A DNA stretch of 64,000 bases. Origin: an uncultured Ruminiclostridium sp. (GTDB taxonomy: Bacteria; Bacillota; Clostridia; Oscillospirales; Ruminococcaceae). The notes under the pieces are model-generated. The model was not told where the DNA came from and ran no database searches. It saw nothing but the letters and a program-made list of their open reading frames with translations. The DNA is taken from positions 169,678 to 233,677 of the forward strand of contig CANQIB010000002.1 in assembly GCA_947623915.1 (NCBI GenBank), given 5' to 3'. The position numbers and the translations under genes are program-made. Every line of letters begins with the position of its first letter. The first letter of the stretch is position 1. Positions 17,214-25,275 of this stretch are shown piece after piece.

Positions 17214-17503
17214 CAAAACAAAAGTTGAGCTTTATTGCCCAAATCTATACTTTTTTGTAAAGATGACTAAAAAATCAATGTTATACAAGAACTTTTTTGA
17301 TAATTATTTTGTCGAATTTTATAACCTGCTACCTTTTTAGAAATATTTTTATCTATTTTGTCGATGTCGAATAAGGTCTGGACCGCGACGAGCTTCTTAT
17401 TTTGCCATAACGCATAAGATGTCACAACGCATATCCGACTGGAAGAAAACAAACACAAAATTTTAATATAAAATTTTTCATACAAATTTTTTGTGAAAAG
17501 GGG

Positions 17504-17532
17504 TTGATTTTTTTTGAATATTATGTTATAAT
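17504..17532 (+). promoter_or_regulatory. Promoter of tRNA-Leu
   Basis: TTGATT (17504..17509), 17 bases, TATAAT (17527..17532), about 80 bases before the tRNA. Confidence 0.7.
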
Positions 17533-17612
17533 TTAAAACGCTGTTAAACGCGAAAAGGCATTTCGCAAAAGGCGGCTTATGATTTGAGCCGGGCGATCTC
17601 AAATCAATATAT

Positions 17613-17699
17613 GCGGGTATGGCGGAATTGGCAGACGCGTATGGTTCAGGTCCATATGGTCGCAAGGCTGTGCAGGTTCAAGTCCTGTTACCCGCACCA
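17613..17699 (+). tRNA. tRNA-Leu (anticodon CAG), CCA encoded
   Basis: A cloverleaf can be drawn: acceptor GCGGGTA pairs with TACCCGC, the D arm GGCGGAATTGGCAGACGC, the anticodon stem TATGG/CCATA around loop TTCAGGT (anticodon CAG), a long variable arm as in class II tRNAs, and the T arm CAGGTTCAAGTCCTG. Discriminator A is followed by an encoded CCA. An accessory arsenic region starts just downstream. Confidence 0.95.
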
Positions 17700-17700
17700 T

Positions 17701-17752
17701 ATCGAGTGTTCATAACCAACCTGAGAGTTGGGAATGGGCACTCGATTTTTTT
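17701..17752 (+). terminator. Terminator of tRNA-Leu
   Basis: ATCGAGTG pairs with CACTCGAT, with an inner CCAAC/GTTGG stem, followed by a seven-T run. It sits directly behind the CCA end. Confidence 0.85.
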
Positions 17753-17909
17753 GTCGTTTCGTCCTTTTGTATGTATGGGCAGGAGCTTTTCCTCTTGCGG
17801 TGCCCAAAATAGCCTGCGGGCGCCTACCGGCGCTGTTCCTTGGCTTTTTTATCTTTCGGTCTCACATCTATTGTAACACTACATTTTTTTGAAAAAATTA
17901 CAGCGTACC

Positions 17910-17940
17910 CATTGACAAACTTCAATGTGTCGCGTATAAT
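17910..17940 (+). promoter_or_regulatory. Promoter and candidate ArsR operator of the arsenic operon
   Basis: TTGACA (17912..17917), 17 bases, TATAAT (17935..17940). A perfect inverted repeat CATTGA-N6-TCAATG (17910..17927) covers the -35 box, a likely site for the ArsR repressor encoded just downstream. Confidence 0.8.
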
Positions 17941-17978
17941 ATAGATAAATAGAAAATCGTCTATGGGAGGTGACGCGC

Positions 17979-18293
17979 TTGCAGACAAAAGAGAAGCAGA
18001 TGGCGGGGATGTTTAAGGCGCTTTGCGACGAGAACCGAATTAAAATCCTGCAACTGCTCCAAGGCGGCGAAAAATGTGCCTGTGTTCTGCTGGACGATTT
18101 GCATATCACCCAGCCCACCCTTTCCCACCACATGAAAATACTCTGCGATTCGGAAATCGTTGTGGGACGCAAAGAGGGAAAGTGGACGCACTATTCCATC
18201 TCGCCGGAGGGAGCCGCCGCAGCGGTGAAATGCTTGCAGCAGCTTACAACAGTAAGCGGCACAGATAAAGATCAGCCGTGCTGTGAGAAGTGA
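17979..18293 (+). CDS. arsR: ArsR-family metalloregulator
   Basis: A 104-residue winged-helix repressor. FKALCDENRIKILQLL opens the fold, EKCACVLLDDL carries two cysteines around the alpha-3 region as in arsenite-sensing ArsR proteins, and TQPTLSHHMKIL is the recognition helix. The C-terminus ends in a CCEK cysteine pair. I choose TTG 17979 because GGGAGG lies 8 bases upstream; the in-frame GTG at 17970 overlaps that ribosome site. First gene of the arsenic operon. Confidence 0.9.
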   Translation: MQTKEKQMAGMFKALCDENRIKILQLLQGGEKCACVLLDDLHITQPTLSHHMKILCDSEIVVGRKEGKWTHYSISPEGAAAAVKCLQQLTTVSGTDKDQPCCEK

Positions 18294-18381
18294 AAATACC
18301 AACTCACTTTTCCGGCCGGCTATCTTAAAACCCAATACATAGACATATTTCAATCTAACAATCTGAAAAGGAGGATATTAT

Positions 18382-19395
18382 ATGGATCATTTGAAAAACA
18401 CATGGGATTTCTTTCAGAATGAAATTCTCGGTATGGGTTGGCTGAACAGGCTCATTTCTTGGGGACTGAACGCCTGCGGTCTGGATACGACGGGAAAAAT
18501 AGGCGGCAGCGTTCTGTTCTTTATTTACGATACGATCAAAATTATGGTGCTGCTCGGTGTTCTGATTTTGATTATATCGTATATTCAAAGCTATTTCCCG
18601 CCGGAACGAACAAAGAAAATCCTCGGACGGTTTCACGGGATCGGCGCAAACTGTATCGCCGCTTTGTTAGGAACTGTAGCGCCGTTCTGTTCCTGCTCGT
18701 CCATTCCGCTATTTATCGGATTTACAAGTGCGGGATTGCCCCTCGGTGTGACGTTTTCGTTCCTGATTTCTTCTCCTATGGTAGACCTCGGCAGTCTTGT
18801 ACTCTTAATGAGTATTTTCGGGTGGAAAGTGGCAATCGTGTATGTGCTTCTCGGACTGGTGATAGCGGTTGCGGGAGGAACGCTGATCGAAAAGCTGCAC
18901 CTTGAAAAATATGTGGAGGAATATATCAGAAACGGCAAAGCGATTGATGTTCCGCAGGAGGAATTGCACTTCAAAGACCGTCTGACCTATGCGTGGGAGC
19001 AGGTCGTTTCCACCGCAAAGAAAGTAGCCCCTTATGTGTTGATCGGGGTGGGTATCGGGGCACTGATCCACAACTGGATACCCGAAGATTTCATTGTGAC
19101 GGCGTTGGGTGACAACAATCCCTTTGGAGTGGTTATCGCCACGATTGCCGGTGTCCCGATGTATGCTGACATTTTCGGCACTATCCCGATTGCGGAGGCG
19201 CTGTTGGTAAAAGGGGCGCTGCTGGGGGTCGTCCTGTCCTTTATGATGGGCGTCACAACCTTGTCCCTGCCGTCCATGATTATGCTCCGCAAGGCGGTCA
19301 AACCGAAGCTGCTGCGGATTTTTATTGGGATATGCACGGGCGGTATTATTATCGTAGGCTACTTCTTTAACGCATTTCAGTCTCTGCTGATATAG
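18382..19395 (+). CDS. arsP: ArsP-like permease (organoarsenical efflux family)
   Basis: 337 residues with about eight hydrophobic helices. The hallmark FCSCSSIPLFIGFTSAGLPLG (about residue 110) with a cysteine pair, followed by FLISSPMVD, defines the UPF0718/ArsP permease group; ArsP members export trivalent organoarsenicals. A second family segment is IAGVPMYADIFGTIPIAEAL. AAAGGAGG is 7 bases before ATG. The start lies 88 bases after arsR and the stop 12 bases before acr3. Substrate is inferred from family and neighbours. Confidence 0.82.
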   Translation: MDHLKNTWDFFQNEILGMGWLNRLISWGLNACGLDTTGKIGGSVLFFIYDTIKIMVLLGVLILIISYIQSYFPPERTKKILGRFHGIGANCIAALLGTVAPFCSCSSIPLFIGFTSAGLPLGVTFSFLISSPMVDLGSLVLLMSIFGWKVAIVYVLLGLVIAVAGGTLIEKLHLEKYVEEYIRNGKAIDVPQEELHFKDRLTYAWEQVVSTAKKVAPYVLIGVGIGALIHNWIPEDFIVTALGDNNPFGVVIATIAGVPMYADIFGTIPIAEALLVKGALLGVVLSFMMGVTTLSLPSMIMLRKAVKPKLLRIFIGICTGGIIIVGYFFNAFQSLLI

Positions 19396-19407
19396 GGGGT
19401 GCGCTTT

Positions 19408-20463
19408 ATGGAAAAAGAAAAGGCGGGAATTAGTGTATTCCAGAAGTATCTGAGCGTTTGGGTTATTCTGTGTATGGCGGCGGGCGTGCTGATTGGAAAA
19501 TTCCTGCCGCAGATACCCGATTTTCTGAATAGGTTTGAATACGCCAAAGTTTCAATTCCGATGGCAATTCTTATATGGCTGATGATTTATCCGATGATGA
19601 TGAAGGTGGATTTCAGAAGTATCAAGAATGTGGGGAAAAACCCAAAGGGATTATTTGTGACATGGATAACGAACTGGCTGATAAAGCCGTTCACCATGTA
19701 CGGCATTGCAAGCCTGTTCTTCTTTGTGCTGTTTAAGGACTTTATCACCCCGGAACTGGCTACGGAATATCTTGCCGGAGCCGTACTGCTGGGCGCGGCG
19801 CCTTGTACCGCTATGGTGTTCGTGTGGAGTACGCTGACAAACGGCGACCCGGCCTATACGGTGGTGCAGGTGGCGACAAACGACCTTATTATCCTTTTTG
19901 CATTTGTCCCTATTGTGAAATTCCTGTTGGGCGTTTCAAATGTATCCGTGCCGTGGAATACGCTTATTCTCTCCGTGGTGCTGTTCGTTGTGATACCGCT
20001 GTTAGGCGGTATGGCTACCAGAGCTATCGTTATAGGAAAAAAGGGCAAGGATTATTTTGAAAATGTGTTTGTCCACAAATTCGACAGCGTGACGACCATT
20101 GGCCTGCTGCTGACTTTGATTTTGATTTTCGCTTTTCAAGGCAACGTCATTCTGGAAAATCCGCTGCATATTGTTTTGATCGCCGTTCCGCTGGTATTGC
20201 AGACTTTCTTGATTTTTGCAATCGCCTATACCGCCTGCCGAATATTGAAGTTGCCGCACAATATAGCTGCTCCTGCGGGAATGATTGGAGCGTCCAACTT
20301 CTTTGAATTGTCAGTGGCGGTGGCTATCGCTCTATTCGGAACAACGTCCCCCGCAGCCCTCGCTACGACGGTCGGTGTTTTAACGGAAGTCCCGGTCATG
20401 CTGTTTCTGGTGAAGATAGCCAACGGGACAAAGGGCTGGTTCCCGTCAAATACAAAATCTTGA
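19408..20463 (+). CDS. acr3: ACR3-family arsenite efflux permease
   Basis: 351 residues with about ten membrane helices. Family marks are MIYPMMMKVDF, WLIKPFTMYGIA, GAAPCTAMVFVWS with the conserved cysteine, GDPAYTVVQVATNDLI, and the C-terminal GASNFFELSVAVAIALFG. It exports arsenite using the proton motive force. ATG 19408 has AGGGGG 8 bases upstream; the in-frame GTG at 19399 overlaps that site. The thioredoxin gene follows 44 bases later. Confidence 0.93.
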   Translation: MEKEKAGISVFQKYLSVWVILCMAAGVLIGKFLPQIPDFLNRFEYAKVSIPMAILIWLMIYPMMMKVDFRSIKNVGKNPKGLFVTWITNWLIKPFTMYGIASLFFFVLFKDFITPELATEYLAGAVLLGAAPCTAMVFVWSTLTNGDPAYTVVQVATNDLIILFAFVPIVKFLLGVSNVSVPWNTLILSVVLFVVIPLLGGMATRAIVIGKKGKDYFENVFVHKFDSVTTIGLLLTLILIFAFQGNVILENPLHIVLIAVPLVLQTFLIFAIAYTACRILKLPHNIAAPAGMIGASNFFELSVAVAIALFGTTSPAALATTVGVLTEVPVMLFLVKIANGTKGWFPSNTKS

Positions 20464-20507
20464 AAAAACGCTTTGAAAGCGTCAAATAAGAAATGGAGGT
20501 ATTTATC

Positions 20508-20882
20508 ATGTCACTGTTTGGAAAGAGGAAAGAAGAAACGAAAGCTCCCTCTTGCTGCTGTGGCGGCGCTGCGCCTGCCGGTGAAGCAACGGAGGTCAAA
20601 GCAACAAATGAGTGCTGCGGGAAAACCGTGGACGGTATCTGCTGTGTCAAGGTGCTGGGGGCTGGCTGCAAGTCCTGCCATGAGCAGTATGAAAATGCGA
20701 AGCAGACCGTCAAGAATATGGGACTGAATTTGGAAGTCGAGTATATCACCGACATGGAAAAGGTAATGTCCTATGGCGTTATGAGTATGCCCGCCATTGT
20801 AGTCAATGAGCAGGTGGTATCTATGGGTAAGGTGCTGAAAGCCGCCGATGTGGAGAAGCTGCTCCACAAGCTGGGGTACTAA
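20508..20882 (+). CDS. Thioredoxin-like redox protein with Cys-rich N-terminus
   Basis: 124 residues. Residues about 45-124 match the small redox-active disulfide (TM0996/MTH895-type) thioredoxin family: VKVLGAGCKSCHEQYENA with a CxxC active site, YGVMSMPAIVVN with the cis-Pro, and VEKLLHKLGY at the end. The first 45 residues add a run of cysteines (CCCGG, ECCGK, ICCVK) that could bind soft metals or arsenite. Start ATG 20508 follows GGAGG at a good distance. Last gene of the arsenic operon; a terminator follows. Confidence 0.85.
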   Translation: MSLFGKRKEETKAPSCCCGGAAPAGEATEVKATNECCGKTVDGICCVKVLGAGCKSCHEQYENAKQTVKNMGLNLEVEYITDMEKVMSYGVMSMPAIVVNEQVVSMGKVLKAADVEKLLHKLGY

Positions 20883-20903
20883 GCTGTGCCACTAATAAAA
20901 CGA

Positions 20904-20943
20904 AACTCCTCACCTCCGATGCGGAAGTGAGGAGTTCCTTTTT
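20904..20943 (+). terminator. Terminator of the arsenic operon
   Basis: AACTCCTCAC / GTGAGGAGTT with a 13-base loop, then CCTTTTT. It also overlaps the end of the recombinase remnant on the other strand. Confidence 0.8.
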
Positions 20944-20947
20944 GCCC

Positions 20948-21393
20948 TTATGCCCTTATTTCCGTCCCGTCCTTGAATGTGAACCGTACATCCTCTTTGG
21001 AGTAGACCGTCACGAAATCCAGCAGCGCACACCAGAGGGATGGCTCGAACCGCTCCACCAGGGTGTCCTGCGCCTTGAGGGTTTCGAGGTAGGCTTCGAT
21101 GGTCGCCTGCCTGGACTGTTTATCCTTGATGGCGGCTTCGACCATCTCCAGCCGCGCCTTGGCCTTGTCGAACCGTGCGGTCAGAGCATCGTAGCGTTTC
21201 TGGTACTCCGCCTGGTCGAGTGCGACGTGTGCATTTTCGTAGATGGAGTTTTGCATCAGTTCGGAGGTTTCCAGTATCTCGTCCTTTAGATATTTTGCTG
21301 CTTTTGTATATCGTCGTTGGTCTTGTCAGACAAGATTTTAACGAAAGAATCCTCATCGTCCCGCAGAAATTCGGCAAGGCGGCGGATCTCTAA
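20948..21393 (-). pseudogene. Serine recombinase remnant (C-terminal part, frameshifted)
   Basis: Two pieces on the minus strand join across a frameshift near 21290: LEIRRLAEFLRDDEDSFVKIL...DDIQK, then AAKYLKDEILETSELMQNS and on to RFEPSLWCALLDFVTVYSKEDVRFTFKDG at the end. The coiled-coil-like middle and the final strand resemble the C-terminal region of large serine recombinases of clostridial transposons. The catalytic and zinc-ribbon domains are absent. A hairpin (21419..21447) lies just upstream. Confidence 0.6.
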
Positions 21394-21642
21394 GTTATAT
21401 ATTTTTTTACATGAAAAGAAGTCCTCTACCGAGTAGGAGAGGACTTCCGGCATTGTGTGTGCAATCCTGATAAGCAAAAATCACCGAGTTGTGCATTCAA
21501 TTCGATATAGCTATTCTATAACATATTGTGGGTTTATAAATCTGATTTTCTGTTGCATATTTTTGAAAAATTTCAGCTTATTCAGCGTAGGAACGCGGTC
21601 AATGTCAAGTAGGGTTTTGCACATAATCAACTTCACCCAAAA

Positions 21643-23496
21643 TTAACGCTCGTTAAATATAAAATTAGCAATTCTATTGCTTGCTTTTTCTGTTGCAGCT
21701 ATAATATCATCTTTTGTCCAGTATGGCTTAGGTATATCTTTGTATGTATCAACCAAAGCACAAGCAATGGGATATTTACAGTCAATATATCCGGTTTTAT
21801 TTTCAAGTTTTGTTGATACTTTTGTTCTAAACCATTCGTTTCCAATAGAACGATTTATTTTTTCTTCTAACAGTATCTTATTACCCAATTTGTTTACAAT
21901 ACCTTCAAATTCTTCCTCGCTGCCTATTTTGGCGTCATTTCTGATTTCAGAAAGATTGTTTCCGCTATGCGGCATGATATGCTCAATATCATATTTTGTA
22001 CCAAGTTTAAGCACCAGATCCTTTTCTTTTGCGAAAAGATATTCGTTTAGATAAACCAGAAGATTTCCATTGTAGTCTTTTAACGCCTCTATAATTTTAG
22101 CTCTCTCCCAGTTCGCGCGAATATGAGCATCGAAATCGTTACGGATTTCATCCAGCAATACAGACCCATTAACAAATTTGACTTCTTCTCCGAATAAGAA
22201 AGTTTTGAAGTATTTACTTGAATATCCTGAGTCAACAAGTTCGAGAATGGCAAATAAGCGTAGTAAACACTCACTAATGACGGTAAAATCCTGCTCGGTA
22301 ATGCTGTCTATATCAAATCGGTAAAAATAACTTGCCAAAAATAATTTTGAGTTTTCATTGAATTTCAGAAGAAGTTTTATTGGTGTATAATCAGAAATCT
22401 TCTTCCACACTAATACCAGGTGCAACATATCGTTGCACATTTTGATAGGATTTCTTATCGGTCCTCTATTATCATCATCAATAAAGTATCTTCGCAATCC
22501 CGGAGTCGTAACATTGATAGCTCCCGACTCACTTACCGTCTCTTTGTTAATTACCCTGATATAGTACATGTACTGCATTAAGATTGAATTGACATCGGCA
22601 ATATTAGATGCATCCAGATCACTAATCTGTTCGCACAACTGCTTCCATAACTCTGAAAATTCGGCTTGCAGCCCAAATTTTTCAGCTTCTGCATATAATT
22701 GTGCAGATATAATATCGGAATCAAAAAGTGGGAGTCCGTCGGAGTTAAGGGAGTTAAACATCTTTATTGCTTGCTCAACATCCCAACTCTTTATTTCAAT
22801 CACTTCGCAGTTATCTGTAATAGTTTTTGCGATAGTATTCAGTTGTGATTCGGACAATTCACTTATCATCCCATAGAAAAATTTATAGTTACGAAAATAG
22901 TTTGTATAGCGGTTATCTTTTTGCTTGTACTTAATTTTGTGTGAATTGGCTTCTGCGCCTTCATAGTCCGTTGTTTGGAGAATATTAGCAAGTTCGTTTT
23001 TATATCTTTCGTTTATTGAGTGGTTTTCTAAAAGAATATCTCTGTGGCAAATCAAAGCATCCTTTTCTCTATCAGGCTTGTCAGAAACATCTTCCGGCTC
23101 TGCTTTGTAGAGTATTCCCATTATTCTTCTTCTGCGATCACGCAATCCACGGAATAAAGATGCTGATTCGTCGTCGTAAACAGCGGTGTTGAGAACAGTG
23201 TTAATTCTTACAAGCAACGCTTTTAGCAACAGCAAGAAAGTAGTTGTACGCTGTTGACCATCTATAAGTCCAAACTTGGTATCATTATCTTGACAGTTGA
23301 TTATAATTGTCCCAAAGAAATATCTGTCTTTGCTTCCGGTTTCCGCAAAATCAATAATATCCTGCCACAATTTATCGCAGTTTGATATTTCCCATGAATA
23401 AGCACGTTGATATTCGGGTATGGTGAAAACGGTCGACTCCTCTAATTTTAGATAATCGCCTATTTTTCTGAGTTTTGGTTCAATACTCTTTGCCAT
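21643..23496 (-). CDS. DUF262/DUF1524 protein (GmrSD-like nuclease family)
   Basis: 617 residues. The N-terminal DUF262 domain shows FTIPEYQRAYSWE and FGLIDGQQRTTTFLLLLKAL, the ParB/Srx-like DGQQR nucleotide-binding motif. The C-terminal DUF1524 domain carries an HNH-type core: KYDIEHIMPHS and, later, LGNKILLEEKINRSIGN. This pairing is that of GmrSD type IV restriction enzymes and related anti-phage proteins, which use NTP binding and cut DNA, often modified DNA. AAAAGGAGAA precedes the ATG. It is intact, while its neighbours upstream are restriction-system debris. Confidence 0.88.
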   Translation of the reverse strand: MAKSIEPKLRKIGDYLKLEESTVFTIPEYQRAYSWEISNCDKLWQDIIDFAETGSKDRYFFGTIIINCQDNDTKFGLIDGQQRTTTFLLLLKALLVRINTVLNTAVYDDESASLFRGLRDRRRRIMGILYKAEPEDVSDKPDREKDALICHRDILLENHSINERYKNELANILQTTDYEGAEANSHKIKYKQKDNRYTNYFRNYKFFYGMISELSESQLNTIAKTITDNCEVIEIKSWDVEQAIKMFNSLNSDGLPLFDSDIISAQLYAEAEKFGLQAEFSELWKQLCEQISDLDASNIADVNSILMQYMYYIRVINKETVSESGAINVTTPGLRRYFIDDDNRGPIRNPIKMCNDMLHLVLVWKKISDYTPIKLLLKFNENSKLFLASYFYRFDIDSITEQDFTVISECLLRLFAILELVDSGYSSKYFKTFLFGEEVKFVNGSVLLDEIRNDFDAHIRANWERAKIIEALKDYNGNLLVYLNEYLFAKEKDLVLKLGTKYDIEHIMPHSGNNLSEIRNDAKIGSEEEFEGIVNKLGNKILLEEKINRSIGNEWFRTKVSTKLENKTGYIDCKYPIACALVDTYKDIPKPYWTKDDIIAATEKASNRIANFIFNER

Positions 23497-23548
23497 GGCT
23501 ATTCTCCTTTTTACATTTTGTATTCAGTTGCTTTTGGAAAAGTCTTAA

Positions 23549-23647
23549 TTAAATTTTTACTTTCCTTTTCCCACGCCCGTTACAGGAATGATCGCTTCGA
23601 TTGATAGGAGCTTGTTCAATCATATTCTCTGTTATGATTTTCAACAT
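23549..23647 (-). pseudogene. HsdR start-codon remnant
   Basis: A 32-codon minus-strand frame MLKIITENMIEQA..., preceded by AGAGGTGATTCC. ITENxIEQ is the usual N-terminus of type I restriction HsdR subunits. It degenerates after about 15 residues and stops at 23549. It begins 19 bases after the HsdM-like fragment, the order of a type I operon. Confidence 0.45.
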
Positions 23648-23666
23648 GGAATCACCTCTTATTTCG

Positions 23667-23819
23667 TTACGCTCTTTGGAAAATTACTTTTTCGAGTTCT
23701 ATATATACTTGCATAGAATCATCGATTACTTTGGCCAAAGAGAATTTCCGACGCGCTCGGTTGATCTGAGTGAAAATATTTCTGGCGTTGATAAACAGAA
23801 TTTTCTCCTTCTTTACCTA
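23667..23819 (-). pseudogene. HsdM-like DNA methylase C-terminal fragment
   Basis: The minus-strand frame reads KKEKILFINARNIFTQINRARRKFS..., matching the conserved ILFIDARNIF...R segment near the end of type I N6-adenine methylases. No catalytic motif is left. It is joined directly to the broken Fic gene, so a deletion removed the end of fic and most of hsdM/hsdS. Confidence 0.6.
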
Positions 23820-24144
23820 TTCATTTCCACATATTTTTCTACTATCTCGTCAAACGCGGATTGCGTCATCTTGTCGATGTTATCAAGCGCCGCTTCAAGA
23901 TACATTAAGGGAGTGAAACGGAAATTTCCTTTTGCAAGGTTTTCTGTCCGCAGCTTTCCCGCAAAGTCGTAAATTTCGTCAAAAAGATACTTATGAATTG
24001 TTTTCAGCGCGGAAAACGTTCCCGTTTCCGGCTTGCTAAGCTCCCCGCTTTCAAAAAGCTCCGGCGCCTTTTTTTGCTAATCCGTTCTTCTTTACGGGCA
24101 AGACCGGCGGAGCTTGTCAGCCCCAATTTATTTTCCAATGCCAT
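23820..24144 (-). pseudogene. Fic/Doc-family protein, frameshifted and truncated
   Basis: Starts MALENKLGLTSSAGLARKEERISKK behind GGAGGCACGCT. After an A7 run (24069..24075) the frame shifts, and the other frame continues APELFESGEL..., TIHKYLFDEIYDFAGKLRTENLAKGNFRF and DNIDKMTQSAFDEIVEKYVEMN. That is a typical Fic N-terminal half; the catalytic HPFREGNGR motif, expected right after VEMN, is missing because the sequence jumps into the HsdM fragment. Confidence 0.8.
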
Positions 24145-24164
24145 AGCGTGCCTCCGAATTCGAG

Positions 24165-24351
24165 TTATTTTTCGGCGGCGGCTCCGGATTTTATCCAAGC
24201 GTACACTTCACTGATCTTGAATTTCCAAAAGCGTCCGATTTTGGCTGCGGGTATATTCCTTTTTTCAATCCAAGCCAGTACCGTGTCACGGCTTACGCCC
24301 AAATACATTGTTATTTTTCATGGAATACTGGCGTTCAAGGTTGTTGCCCAT
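24165..24351 (-). pseudogene. HTH_17/excisionase-like protein with a frameshift
   Basis: Minus strand: MGNNLERQYSMK, then in a shifted frame ITMYLGVSRDTVLAWIEKRN and PAAKIGRFWKFKISEVYAWIK, ending GAAAEK. This is a MerR-like helix-turn-helix of the excisionase type that commonly precedes fic in mobile restriction clusters. ATG 24308 could start a 47-residue product. It lies 21 bases before the fic start. Confidence 0.65.
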
Positions 24352-24601
24352 CACAAAGCCCCATGTCATTGCAGAATACAATACTACGTGATATATTATA
24401 CCATTACTATTGCAAAAAATCAAGGCTTAACGCGGATTTGATCAGAGCTTTTACGAAAATGGCATAATTGAGTTTGTATTATCTATGGCAAATAATTTTA
24501 TATGATTGTATAGCAGAAAAAACATCATTCTATAAATAAGCGGCAAGGATTGCTCCTTGTCACCGGTATGCTTAACTGTAAATTAGTTCATTATAGACAA
24601 C

Positions 24602-24697
24602 TTACGTTGCTCTGGCCCGGATGTTGTTAATTCGTCCGACCCAAGCCATCTGATCCCGTGCTTTGAGTGATTCGGTTATGTCCTCACGCACTGCCAT
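24602..24697 (-). pseudogene. TnpV-like transposon protein fragment
   Basis: The minus-strand frame MAVREDITESLKARDQMAWVGRINNIRARAT resembles the C-terminal part of the TnpV proteins carried by clostridial transposons (…VTExLKAxDQMxWVxxMNxIRxRA). The frame continues upstream without a clear start. Together with the recombinase remnant it marks an old transposon. Confidence 0.5.
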
Positions 24698-25199
24698 CTG
24701 TTTTACCCGCCGGGGAAACAATGGCTTTTTCAAACGCTGTGCCAACCCGCCTCGCTGTTTCGCCTACCGAGCGCGCTTGGAGGGGCTGACTGCTTTTTGC
24801 TGCTAAGTGTGGGACATAAGTTGATTTAATTTTTCAGTTTCAATGCACTGAAATGTGAAGGGAAAAATGTAAATCTTTTGGAACGATATGCTGATAATTA
24901 TTGATTTTTACACGATAATGTGGTATATTATATTTGATAATTGTAAATTTTTGTTGATCTGCCTCGTACTTTATTTTAAAAGGATTTTTCTCCTGTTAGG
25001 CAAATTTTTTTATTTACGACCGCTCGCTGTCGACTGAATCTTAACGAATAATTTATGGAGGAACACAGGTCTTTGATAAAAATCTCTGCCAAAGTCAAAA
25101 GCACCGATTTATGAGACAGGCGAGACAGCCCAAGAAAGTGTTTTCTAAGCCAAGCTGAAAAGCAAAGTTTGGCGAGATAACTCCCAAAAAACTATTCCT
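24698..25199. other. Non-coding stretch, likely transposon debris
   Basis: No frame in this stretch gives a protein I recognise. The first 100 bases continue the TnpV-like frame (RGGLAQRLKKPLFPRRVK); the rest is AT-rich with short broken frames on the minus strand. Confidence 0.4.
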
Positions 25200-25228
25200 T
25201 TGCAAATTTCAGTAATTTTTGTTATAAT
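25200..25228 (+). promoter_or_regulatory. Promoter of the AraC-family gene
   Basis: TTGCAA (25200..25205), 17 bases, TATAAT (25223..25228). Confidence 0.7.
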
Positions 25229-25275
25229 GAATGTATTGAATTTATAATAATTTGCAACAGAACGGAATTATAACT

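Noticed and set aside
17613..17699. tRNA-Leu as attachment site for the arsenic region
   Set aside because: No direct repeat of the tRNA 3' end was seen on the far side, and the only recombinase remnant is of the serine type, which rarely targets tRNAs.
21510..21617. Small minus-strand frame MCKTLLDIDRVPTLNKLKFF after the DUF262 gene
   Set aside because: Only 36 codons, no clear ribosome site and no family recognised; not enough to call a gene.
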